The notes under the pieces: model-generated
Databases searched by the model: none
What the model was told of the DNA's origin: nothing
Seen by the model: the letters and a program-made list of their open reading frames with translations, nothing else
Program-made: the position numbers and the translations under genes
Source of the DNA: Syntrophales bacterium
GTDB lineage: Bacteria; Desulfobacterota; Syntrophia; Syntrophales; UBA2192
Reading direction: 5' to 3'
Assembly: GCA_025454095.1 (NCBI GenBank)
Contig: JALOPC010000005.1
Coordinates: 1-17,104, forward strand
Length of the DNA: 17,104 nt
In this document: positions 8,352 to 14,089 of the stretch, in pieces
Layout: every line of letters begins with the position of its first letter
Position numbering within the stretch: the first letter of the stretch is position 1

Positions 8352-8414
8352 CTTGAGGACCGTGAGACGGGAGAATGAAACCGGGCGGGAGGAGATGGGA
8401 TGGGAGGCGAGAGC
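8352..8414 (-). promoter_or_regulatory. C-rich, G-poor RNA stretch, possible Rho loading site
   Basis: In these 63 leader bases I count 31 C and 9 G on the RNA strand, with repeated CCCATCCCATCTCC-type pyrimidine runs. High C over G in an untranslated leader is the general signature of Rho-utilisation sites. Its place between aptamer and first gene would suit a Rho-dependent riboswitch output. This is inference from composition only. Confidence 0.35.
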
Positions 8415-8462
8415 GCGGTCCGCCCCGGAAGGGGATCCCCGCCTCGGCTCGTGATCGGATGT

Positions 8463-8553
8463 CCTGCCCGGCAATCCTGCCGCCATATCCATCGATCGGA
8501 CGTAGGCCAGTGATTTTGCGCCCCACCCTTTCGGATGGTTTGCCCTGATCAGG
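8463..8553 (-). promoter_or_regulatory. c-di-GMP-I (GEMM-I) riboswitch aptamer
   Basis: The 91-base element matches the class I c-di-GMP aptamer in sequence and fold. P1 is CCTGATC (8553-8547) with GGGCAGG (8469-8463), with one mismatch. Next come the conserved AGGGCAAACC (8546-8537), then a six-pair hairpin CCATCC/GGGTGG closed by a GAAA tetraloop (8532-8529), then GGCGCAAA. The second helix carries CCTACG (8506-8501) and TATGG (8487-8483), close to the 11-nucleotide GAAA receptor CCTAAG...TATGG. The 3' strand is ATTGCC before P1. The base matching G20 of the Vibrio Vc2 aptamer is G (8544), which favours c-di-GMP over cyclic AMP-GMP. It lies upstream of fimT, on the same strand, and should regulate the minor-pilin and pilY1 operon. 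Confidence 0.93.
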
Positions 8554-8560
8554 CCGTTTC

Positions 8561-8571
8561 CTGAAAGTGAT
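8561..8571. repeat. Right arm of 11-base inverted repeat flanking the leader
   Basis: CTGAAAGTGAT, the exact reverse complement of 8283-8293. This arm lies 8 bases upstream of the aptamer P1 in the transcribed direction. Confidence 0.6.
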
Positions 8572-8624
8572 CGGAACCCGAGAAGCGCTCGACCCGGCTG
8601 AGGGTTAGAGCTCTTCTGAGTTCC

Positions 8625-8653
8625 TTTTCGGTCTGCGGGAGGGAAAACTTGAG
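8625..8653 (-). promoter_or_regulatory. Possible sigma28-like promoter for the riboswitch operon
   Basis: On the minus strand CTCAAGTTT (8653-8645) resembles the sigma28 -35 CTAAAGTTT. It is followed by ACCGAAAA (8632-8625), which resembles GCCGATAA. The spacing is one base longer than the consensus. No good sigma70 or sigma54 site was seen between pilD and the aptamer. Weak evidence. Confidence 0.2.
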
Positions 8654-8656
8654 AGG

Positions 8657-8687
8657 AAAATTCTGCGCCGCGGGGTCGCGGGGCGGC
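8657..8687 (-). terminator. Possible intrinsic terminator after pilD
   Basis: Directly after the pilD stop, GCCGC (8687-8683) can pair with GCGGC (8671-8667) around a GC-rich 11-base loop, followed after three bases by AATTTT. The stem is short and the T run modest. It would separate pilD from the riboswitch operon. Confidence 0.4.
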
Positions 8688-9461
8688 TCAGGGAAGCGCC
8701 CGAAAGAGCACGAGATGCGTCAGCGGCCATCCGACGAACGGATACATCACGGCGGCAATCGACAGGAAGGGCCCGAAGGGAACGGCGTATTTCATGTCCT
8801 TGCCCTTGATCGCAATGAGCGCGACACCGACCACCGCCCCGAGGATGGAACTCATGAAGACCACGAAAAACAGGGACTTCCATCCCAGGAAAGCCCCGAT
8901 CATGGCCAGCAGCTTGATGTCCCCTCCCCCCATGCCCTCGCGCTTCGTGAGCAGTTCGTACCCGACGGCGATCAGGTAGAGAAACCCGCCCCCGGCGAGG
9001 ATGCCCAACAGGGACTCCCAGAACGGCACGCCCATCACCAGCCAGGCCAGCAGGAAACACACGGGGATTCCCGGCAGCGAGATCACGTCGGGGATGATCT
9101 GGTGGTCCAGATCGATGAAGGTGACGACCACCAGGGCCGCCGCGAAAAGAAAGGCGGCCAGGTACTGCAGGCTCGGACCGTACAGCCAGACCATGGCCAG
9201 GGACAGCAGGGCCGTCAGCAATTCGACCAGGAGGTAGCGGGCGGAGATGGCCTCGCCGCAGTCCCGGCACCGGCCGCGCAGGACGAGCCAGCTCACGAGG
9301 GGGATGTTGTCGTAGAAGCGAACCGGGTTTCCGCACTTCGGGCAGTGGGAGGGCGGGGTCACGATGGATGTCCCCTCGGGGATCCGCCAGATGCAGACGT
9401 TGAGGAAGCTGCCGATCACCGCGCCGAGAACGAAGGAAACGACACCCCAGAATATGCCCAT
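8688..9461 (-). CDS. pilD: Prepilin peptidase / N-methyltransferase (A24 family)
   Basis: An inner-membrane aspartyl protease that cleaves prepilin leaders and methylates the new N-terminus. From the ATG at 9459-9461 it is 257 residues. The N-terminal cytoplasmic methyltransferase part has the zinc-type cysteine pairs C40/C43 and C65/C68. The catalytic aspartates of the A24 family are visible in FIDLDHQIIPD (D117, with D119 and D125) and in GGGD (D181) of the GMGGGDIKLL motif. About eight hydrophobic segments are present. I chose this start because GGAAAAGAGA lies just upstream and the first membrane helix begins at once; an upstream ATG (9506) would add 15 hydrophilic residues. Its substrates would include the four prepilin-like proteins encoded downstream. 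Confidence 0.95.
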   Translation of the reverse strand: MGIFWGVVSFVLGAVIGSFLNVCIWRIPEGTSIVTPPSHCPKCGNPVRFYDNIPLVSWLVLRGRCRDCGEAISARYLLVELLTALLSLAMVWLYGPSLQYLAAFLFAAALVVVTFIDLDHQIIPDVISLPGIPVCFLLAWLVMGVPFWESLLGILAGGGFLYLIAVGYELLTKREGMGGGDIKLLAMIGAFLGWKSLFFVVFMSSILGAVVGVALIAIKGKDMKYAVPFGPFLSIAAVMYPFVGWPLTHLVLFRALP

Positions 9462-9562
9462 TCTCTTTTCCGTATATTCATGAGCCCCTGTCGGAGCCGG
9501 TGGCAAACCACGCGATGTCAGGGTGTTGTGAAAAGCGGCGTGGAACTTCTATTCTTTTCTTG

Positions 9563-9597
9563 TCCGCTCTTCTTCACTTCCGCTCTTCCGCTCTTCG
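9563..9597. repeat. 9-base short-period repeat after the epimerase gene
   Basis: Three copies of TCCGCTCTTC (9563-9572, 9579-9588, 9587-9596); on the minus strand GAAGAGCGG units in near-tandem, beginning 9 bases after the RmlC-like stop codon. The rest of the 144-base gap to pilD shows no clear terminator. Confidence 0.7.
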
Positions 9598-9605
9598 CGA
9601 TTTCT

Positions 9606-10061
9606 TCACCCGTCCTTGCGCCCCCAGTCATAGGGGATGTCGTTCTCGTGCGGGTGGACCCGGAACTCGTCGGGGTCGTCGTAGCGGTAGACGTCCGTGG
9701 GAACGTTGATCACGAGGGCTTCCTCGCCGGAGACACACTTGAAGCCGTGAAAAACCAGGGGCGGGATGTGGATCAGGATCGGGTTGTGATCGCCCGCGAA
9801 GAACTCGTTCACCTCGCCCTCGGTCGGCGAGCCTTTGCGGCTGTCGTAGAGCACGATCTTCATCATCCCCCTGACGACGGTCATGTTGTCGGACTGGCGC
9901 TTGTGGTAGTGCCACCCCTTGACCACCCCGGGGTAGGCCGTCGTCATGTAGACCTGTCCGAATTTCTCGAACGCCTCGTCGTCGGCCCGGAGCATCTCCA
10001 TCAGCCTCCCGCGCTCGTCGGGAATGACCTTCAATTTCTTGATCTTCACACCGTCGATCAT
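9606..10061 (-). CDS. RmlC-like sugar-nucleotide 3,5-epimerase family (cupin)
   Basis: A 151-residue cupin related to dTDP-4-dehydrorhamnose 3,5-epimerase (RmlC). Family landmarks are GVVKGWHYHKRQ (45-56; canonical RGLHYQ), DSRKGSPT (73-80), IPPLVFHGF (99-107; canonical IPpGfAHGF) and the C-terminal YDDPDE (127-132). It is shorter than typical RmlC (about 180 residues), and some substrate-contact positions differ, so the exact substrate is uncertain. The ATG at 10059-10061 follows GGGAAGGGATC, a good ribosome site; an upstream ATG would overlap the preceding gene. It starts 28 bases after the nucleotidyltransferase stop, so the pair is likely one operon making a modified dTDP- or NDP-sugar. 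No rmlB or rmlD is present in the window. Confidence 0.82.
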   Translation of the reverse strand: MIDGVKIKKLKVIPDERGRLMEMLRADDEAFEKFGQVYMTTAYPGVVKGWHYHKRQSDNMTVVRGMMKIVLYDSRKGSPTEGEVNEFFAGDHNPILIHIPPLVFHGFKCVSGEEALVINVPTDVYRYDDPDEFRVHPHENDIPYDWGRKDG

Positions 10062-10089
10062 GATCCCTTCCCTCTTCCCTTGACGCCCG

Positions 10090-10821
10090 TCACTCGAGCT
10101 TGTTCGCACCCGTTTTGGCCACCATGTTGCCCGCGTACATCAGCGAATCGAAGGTGCCGGCGTCGGACCACCACCCGTCGAGGACGTCCCAGGTAATCGT
10201 ACCCTCGCGGATGTAGTGGTTGTTCACGTCCGTGATCTCCAGCTCGCCCCGGTTCGAGGGCTTCAGCGTCTTGATCACGTCGAATACCGTGGCGTCGTAC
10301 ATGTAGATGCCGATGACGGCGTAGTTCGAGGCCGGCTGCTTCGGCTTCTCGTCGATGCGCACGATGCGGTCCCCCTCGAAAGCCGGCACGCCGAAGCGTT
10401 GCGGGTCCGAGACCTCCTTGAGCAGGATCTTGGCGCCCCGCTCCTGTCTCTTGAAGGCCTCGACGGCCTTCCGGATGTTCTTCTCGATGATGTTGTCGCC
10501 CAGGACGACGGCGATCTTGTCCCCGTCGGCGAAGTAGGCGGCCAGGTCGAGGGCCGCCGCGATCCCTCCCTCCCCTTCCTGGTAGGTGTAGTTGAGGTGC
10601 TTCAGGCCGAACTCCTTGCCGTTTCCCAGCAGCTTCAGGAAATCCCCGGCGTTGTTCCCCCCCGTGACGATCAGGATCTCGTCGATGCCCGCGTTGACGA
10701 GCGTGCGGATGGGGTAGTAGATCATCGGCTCCCGGTAGAGGGGGAGAAGATGCTTGTTGGTGACCTTGGTCAGGGGGTGCATGCGGGTGCCGAGCCCCCC
10801 TGCGAGAACGATTCCTTTCAT
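10090..10821 (-). CDS. Short RmlA-like sugar-1-phosphate nucleotidyltransferase
   Basis: A 243-residue nucleotidyltransferase of the glucose-1-phosphate thymidylyltransferase family, which joins dTTP or UTP with a sugar-1-phosphate. The nucleotide-binding signature GGLGTRMHPLTKVTNKHLLP covers 8-27, the metal site is in VLGDN (106-110), and EKP (158-160) and WSDAGTFDS (218-226) are the usual sugar-binding and second-metal motifs. It is about 45 residues shorter than classical RmlA and lacks the C-terminal allosteric extension. GGAGGATCCC before the ATG at 10819-10821 fixes the start. It is followed by the RmlC-like gene. The usual role is supply of activated deoxysugar for surface polysaccharide or protein glycosylation; the target here is unknown. 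Confidence 0.88.
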   Translation of the reverse strand: MKGIVLAGGLGTRMHPLTKVTNKHLLPLYREPMIYYPIRTLVNAGIDEILIVTGGNNAGDFLKLLGNGKEFGLKHLNYTYQEGEGGIAAALDLAAYFADGDKIAVVLGDNIIEKNIRKAVEAFKRQERGAKILLKEVSDPQRFGVPAFEGDRIVRIDEKPKQPASNYAVIGIYMYDATVFDVIKTLKPSNRGELEITDVNNHYIREGTITWDVLDGWWSDAGTFDSLMYAGNMVAKTGANKLE

Positions 10822-10859
10822 GGGATCCTCCATTCTGTCCCGAGGACGCGAATTGCGGT

Positions 10860-10865
10860 TTTATA
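10860..10865 (-). promoter_or_regulatory. Possible -10 element for the nucleotidyltransferase gene
   Basis: TATAAA on the minus strand, 38 bases before the start codon, within GGTATAAAACC. No clear -35 is seen 16-18 bases upstream. An imperfect palindrome GGGGAAAACATCCCC lies at 10890-10904 just upstream of it and could be an operator. Confidence 0.35.
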
Positions 10866-10965
10866 CCACATCCCGGCGGCAGGGCGGTAGGGGAAAACAT
10901 CCCCGCCGTGACGTGGGCCCCTGTCGTCCCGGACGCTGCGGAATGAGCGTGCAGTCGTTTTCATC

Positions 10966-10994
10966 TTGTGCAGGCGACCCCGCTTTTGTATAGT
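10966..10994 (+). promoter_or_regulatory. sigma70-type promoter for ribD
   Basis: TTGTGC (10966-10971), a 17-base spacer, then TATAGT (10989-10994). It leaves a leader of about 80 bases before ribD. No FMN riboswitch is recognisable in that leader. Confidence 0.6.
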
Positions 10995-11083
10995 ATCTCT
11001 CTGCGTTACTCAAGGGTGAATCACACTGCAAGGGTCATTCCACAGACGGAGACTCCTGCGTTTCCTGTAGACGGGGATCGAGC

Positions 11084-12166
11084 ATGACCGATGAACAGTA
11101 CATGAAAATGGCCCTCGCCCTGGCGAGGCGGGGATCGCCCTGGGCCTGCCCCAACCCCCTCGTGGGGGCGGTAATCGTGAAAAACGGACGCGTCATCGGG
11201 AAGGGGTACCACCGGTGCTGCGGGGAAAACCACGCCGAGATCAACGCCATCGAGAGCGCGACGGAACCGGTCCGGGGCTCGACGGTCTACATCACCCTGG
11301 AGCCCTGCTCCCATCACGGAAGGACCCCGCCCTGCGTGGAGCGCCTGGTGAAGGAGAAGCCGGCTCGCGTCGTCATCGGGACGATCGACCCCAACCCGGT
11401 CGTTTCGGGCCGGGGGCTGGCGATGCTGAAGCGTCACGGGATCGAGACGCGCGCCGGCGTGCTCGAGGATCAGTGTCGAGACCTCAACGAGGTCTTCTTC
11501 AAGTACATCCGGAGCCGGATCCCCTTTGTCACGCTGAAATTCGCACAGTCCATCGACGGGAAGATCGCAACCTCCACGGGCCACTCCCGGTGGATCAGCT
11601 CGGAGCCTTCCCGGGTCTTCGCCCATCGCCTGCGAAGCCTGCACGACGCCATCCTCGTGGGTTCGGGCACGATCGTGAAAGACGACCCGGAGCTCACCTG
11701 CCGCCTCGTCAAGGGCCGCGACCCCCTTCGCGTCGTCGTGGACTCGGATCTGAAGATCGCCCCCGGGGCGAGGGTGCTGCAGGACCAGGCGCGCGCGCAA
11801 ACCCTGGTTTTCACGACCTCCGGACACGACCGGAAGAAGAGAGCGCTGCTCGCGGAGCGCGGGATCGAGGTCCGGGTTGCCGGAAGGAAGCAGGTGGACC
11901 TCGCTGCCGTTCTCGAGGAACTGGGCAGGCGGGAGATCTCGTCGCTTCTCGTGGAAGGCGGGGCCGCGGTCCTGACCTCCTTCATCCGGGCACGCCTGGC
12001 AGACCGGCTGATCGTCATCTCCGCCCCGAAGATTTTCGGAAAGGGAACCGACGCCATCGGGGAGCTGGGCGTGCGGACCGTCGACCAGGCCGTTCCGGTT
12101 TCCATCCGGACGGTGTCGCACAAAAACGGGGACATCATCGTCGATGCCCGATTCATCAACGAATAA
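11084..12166 (+). CDS. ribD: Bifunctional riboflavin biosynthesis deaminase/reductase RibD
   Basis: A 360-residue RibD, which carries out the pyrimidine deaminase and reductase steps after GTP cyclohydrolase II in riboflavin synthesis. The N-terminal deaminase (about 1-145) has the zinc motif H50-A51-E52 and PCSHHGRTPPC (74-84) with the two cysteine ligands. The C-terminal reductase (about 146-360) starts at IPFVTLKFAQSIDGKIA and has VGSGTIVKDDP, DPLRVVVDS and LLVEGGAAVLTSF. Length is typical. The start is preceded by GGGGATC. The usual partners ribE, ribBA and ribH do not follow; the next gene is a NusG paralogue 111 bases on. Confidence 0.97.
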   Translation: MTDEQYMKMALALARRGSPWACPNPLVGAVIVKNGRVIGKGYHRCCGENHAEINAIESATEPVRGSTVYITLEPCSHHGRTPPCVERLVKEKPARVVIGTIDPNPVVSGRGLAMLKRHGIETRAGVLEDQCRDLNEVFFKYIRSRIPFVTLKFAQSIDGKIATSTGHSRWISSEPSRVFAHRLRSLHDAILVGSGTIVKDDPELTCRLVKGRDPLRVVVDSDLKIAPGARVLQDQARAQTLVFTTSGHDRKKRALLAERGIEVRVAGRKQVDLAAVLEELGRREISSLLVEGGAAVLTSFIRARLADRLIVISAPKIFGKGTDAIGELGVRTVDQAVPVSIRTVSHKNGDIIVDARFINE

Positions 12167-12182
12167 ACCATGAACCCGCTGT

Positions 12183-12199
12183 AAGAAGGGATTCTTTTT
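12183..12199 (+). terminator. Weak terminator-like hairpin after ribD
   Basis: AAGAA (12183-12187) can pair with TTCTT (12192-12196) around a GGGA loop, running into a five-T stretch. The stem is short and AT-rich, so termination would be inefficient at best. Confidence 0.25.
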
Positions 12200-12216
12200 C
12201 ATGCCCGTGCTTTACA

Positions 12217-12248
12217 CCCTGGACCCTGGACCCTTTACCCTGAACCCT
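12217..12248. repeat. Heptamer tandem repeat CCCTNNA upstream of nusG paralogue
   Basis: Four units in exact 7-base register: CCCTGGA, CCCTGGA, CCCTTTA, CCCTGAA, then CCCT. They lie between ribD and the NusG paralogue. They resemble, on the opposite strand, the GGG-phased heptamers found after 12781. Confidence 0.8.
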
Positions 12249-12277
12249 CTTCCTGTAACGCCGGAGGCGCGCGACTG

Positions 12278-12781
12278 ATGCCCTGGTATGCCGTCCACAC
12301 GAGAAGCCGTCACGAGAGCAAGGTCTGCGACGGCCTGACCCTGAAGTCCATTCACGCCTTTCTGCCGAAGATCGAAACCTGGAGCCGCAGGAAGGACCGC
12401 AGGAAGAAAATCCAGCTGCCCATGTTCCCGGGGTACCTGTTCGTCGAAATGACGAGGGCCGACAACCAGGAGCGGCTCGACATCCTGAAAACCCCGGGGG
12501 TGGTCAAGATCCTCGGGACAACCCGGGGCAACATCCCCATTCCGGTGCCCGACGAAAAGATCGAGGCCATCCAGCGCCTTGTGGACTCGAAGGTGGAGAT
12601 CCAGCACTACCGCTACCCCAAGGTCGGGGAGCGGGCACGGATCCTGGACGGGCCGTTCCGGGACATCGAGGGGCTCGTCGTGAAGGCCGACCCCCGGAAG
12701 GACCTCTTTGTGATCACGATCGAGATCCTCCAGCGCGCCGTGGCCATCGAGATGCAGGGGCTCCAGGTCGAACGGATCTAG
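12278..12781 (+). CDS. NusG paralogue (specialised transcription antiterminator)
   Basis: A 167-residue NusG-family protein that should bind RNA polymerase and modulate elongation. The NGN domain covers about 1-100 (MPWYAVHTRSRHESKV start, PMFPGYLFVEM at 48-58, TPGVVKILG at 72-80). The KOW domain covers about 115-165 (VGERARILDGPFRDIEGLV). Housekeeping NusG sits beside secE and ribosomal genes and keeps a different N-terminus. This one stands alone and has the shorter UpxY/RfaH/LoaP-like build, which usually controls one long polysaccharide or metabolite operon. A GGAGG lies 10 bases before the ATG. No long surface-polysaccharide operon follows; the next gene is convergent. Its target is therefore outside the window. 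Confidence 0.9.
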   Translation: MPWYAVHTRSRHESKVCDGLTLKSIHAFLPKIETWSRRKDRRKKIQLPMFPGYLFVEMTRADNQERLDILKTPGVVKILGTTRGNIPIPVPDEKIEAIQRLVDSKVEIQHYRYPKVGERARILDGPFRDIEGLVVKADPRKDLFVITIEILQRAVAIEMQGLQVERI

Positions 12782-12823
12782 GGGTTCGGGGCTAGGGTCT
12801 TGGGTATAGGGACTGAAGGTTAA
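12782..12823. repeat. Degenerate G-phased heptamer repeat after nusG paralogue
   Basis: Starting at the base after the stop codon: GGGTTCG, GGGCTAG, GGTCTTG, GGTATAG, GGACTGA, AGGTTAA. The G pair recurs about every seven bases with decaying similarity. Confidence 0.65.
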
Positions 12824-12844
12824 AAAGATTTCTATAAGAAAATC
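12822..12844 (-). terminator. Intrinsic terminator for the MBL-fold gene
   Basis: On the minus strand GATTTTCT (12844-12837) pairs with AGAAATC (12833-12827) around a three-base loop, with one bulge, followed at once by TTTTT (12826-12822). It lies about 33 bases past the MBL stop codon. The stem is AT-rich. Because the region is convergent it may also act weakly on the other strand. Confidence 0.45.
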
Positions 12845-12853
12845 CGTTTCCTT

Positions 12854-12888
12854 CCCGATACCCGATACCCTTCTTCTTATACCCTTTC
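12854..12888. repeat. Heptamer repeat CCCGATA at the end of the MBL-fold gene
   Basis: CCCGATA, CCCGATA, CCCTTCT, TCTTATA, CCCTTTC in 7-base register. The last units overlap the final codons of the MBL-fold gene. On the minus strand it reads AGAAGGGTATCGGGT after the stop, the same 15 bases as at the right edge of the window. Confidence 0.75.
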
Positions 12889-13881
12889 TTCAAAGGCCCT
12901 CCTCGCTTCCTCTATAAAGCGTTCCTCCTCCCCCCGGTACTTCGGTGAGTGATGAAAGAGGACGAATCGCTTCACTCCCGCAAGCCGCGCCAGCCGGCCG
13001 GCCTGCCGGGCCGTCAGGTGATATTTCTCCCCGGCGCGTTCCCGGTCCTCATCGAGAAAGCAGGCTTCGACGAACAGCACGTCGGCGCCCCGGGCGAACT
13101 CCACGATGCGTTCGGAATTCCCGGGGCTGTCGATCACGTCCGAGACATAGACGATTCTCTGCCCGGGCGTTATCTTTGTGAGCTTCTCCTTCAACTCGCC
13201 CAGCCGGAAGACCCGCTCGACGACCCTGCGGTCCTCCCCTTTCCACCAAACACGGAAGGCACTCCCGTCGGGCTCGTTGCGGTGAATGCCGTCCTTCAGG
13301 GCGTTGATCCAGGCGCCTCCCGGCAGACCCATCTCGGCCAGGGCGTTCTTCTTGACGTTGACGCGGCGCTTCTCCTCGAGACGAAAGGCCAGACAGGGAA
13401 CCTTGTGGTCCAGAAAGACGGCCTCCACCCGGTAGGCATCGCGCTCCACGATCGTCCCGTCGAAGGCCCCGATCTGTCTCTGCGGCCCGGGGCGAAAGGC
13501 TTCCCGGCACTGAAACACCGCGGTCTCCATTCGGCCGGGGTGAAGCTCCGTCACCCACAGCCGGAAATCGTTCTCGTAGTTTTCCACCAGGTTCCAGGTG
13601 TAGGCCCTGAGCTTCCCTTCCACGTTGTCGATGAAACCGGGCGGCCCGCAGAGGAACAGGTGTTTCTCCCGCCCGAGGCAGACGCGCAGCAGATGATCGA
13701 AGCCGATGAAGTGATCCATGTGCGTGTGGGTGACGAAGATCCGGTCGACCTTCAGGATCATCCGCGGCGGCAGCGCCCGGATGTCTCCCAGGTCGAACAG
13801 AAGGGCTTCCCTGCGATACCTCACGTCAAGGAAGAGGGCCGGGTCCCCGAACGGGTCGTTGACGAGTCGCGTGCTGAACAT
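12877..13881 (-). CDS. RNase Z-like metallo-beta-lactamase-fold hydrolase
   Basis: A 334-residue MBL-fold protein of the RNase Z/ElaC group. The signature THTHMDHFIGFDHLLR covers 51-66, giving metal ligands H52, H54, D56 and H57. Later ligands are in VYVSDVIDSPGNSE, YHLTARQAGRLA and VLFHHSPKY near the C-terminus. These are the RNase Z-type motifs, including the AxxAGxxA-like helix and the FHHSPKY end. Family members mature tRNA 3' ends or hydrolyse other phosphodiesters; the insert in the middle is not one I recognise, so tRNA processing is only probable. The ATG at 13879-13881 follows GAGGCTGCC; an upstream ATG would add 49 residues without similarity to the family. Confidence 0.85.
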   Translation of the reverse strand: MFSTRLVNDPFGDPALFLDVRYRREALLFDLGDIRALPPRMILKVDRIFVTHTHMDHFIGFDHLLRVCLGREKHLFLCGPPGFIDNVEGKLRAYTWNLVENYENDFRLWVTELHPGRMETAVFQCREAFRPGPQRQIGAFDGTIVERDAYRVEAVFLDHKVPCLAFRLEEKRRVNVKKNALAEMGLPGGAWINALKDGIHRNEPDGSAFRVWWKGEDRRVVERVFRLGELKEKLTKITPGQRIVYVSDVIDSPGNSERIVEFARGADVLFVEACFLDEDRERAGEKYHLTARQAGRLARLAGVKRFVLFHHSPKYRGEEERFIEEARRAFEERV

Positions 13882-14021
13882 GGCAGCCTCACAGGCGCCT
13901 GGAGGCGCGAAGCGGGAGTGCTTTACCGACGCTCCTTCCGGCGGACCGGAGCGTGTTGCCCCATCCTGGTTGTATGTACTATGACCCCGCCGGGCCGTCA
14001 AGGCACGGGGCCAGAAATCCC

Positions 14022-14050
14022 TTGACATTCGAGCCCGGAAACGATTTATT
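14022..14050 (+). promoter_or_regulatory. sigma70-type promoter for the 2-oxoacid oxidoreductase operon
   Basis: TTGACA (14022-14027, consensus), 17-base spacer, TTTATT (14045-14050). Start of transcription would be about 14057, leaving a short leader with GGAGGAA at 14077-14083 in front of the ferredoxin gene. Confidence 0.75.
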
Positions 14051-14089
14051 GCGCAACTTGATTACCCTTTTCCGCCGGAGGAAGCACCT

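Larger units (their letters stand above)
8205..8462 (-). other. Long 5' leader between riboswitch aptamer and fimT
   Basis: About 258 bases of untranslated leader separate the 3' edge of the aptamer from the fimT start. No convincing gene is present. Read as RNA (minus strand) it contains, in order, a CCCC-TTCC-GGGG hairpin just after the aptamer (about 8420-8432), a C-rich and G-poor stretch (8352-8414), a nested hairpin (8302-8335), and one arm of an 11-base inverted repeat (8283-8293). No hairpin followed by a run of T is seen, so the expression platform is not a plain intrinsic terminator by eye. Confidence 0.6.

Noticed and set aside
8290..8526. Small minus-strand frame of 78 codons upstream of fimT
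   Set aside because: It covers the c-di-GMP aptamer and the C-rich leader; base conservation is explained by RNA structure and the translation resembles nothing.
10995..11083. FMN riboswitch before ribD
   Set aside because: None of the conserved FMN aptamer segments (such as AGGGTTCG or the terminal CCGAC) is seen between promoter and start codon.
12217..12888. CRISPR array or telomere-like end in the heptamer repeats
   Set aside because: Units are 7 bases with no spacers, and the flanking genes continue normally on both sides.
12949..14025. Long plus-strand frame opposite the MBL-fold gene
   Set aside because: The minus strand encodes the HTHMDH motif and the whole RNase Z-like fold; the plus frame has no recognisable features.
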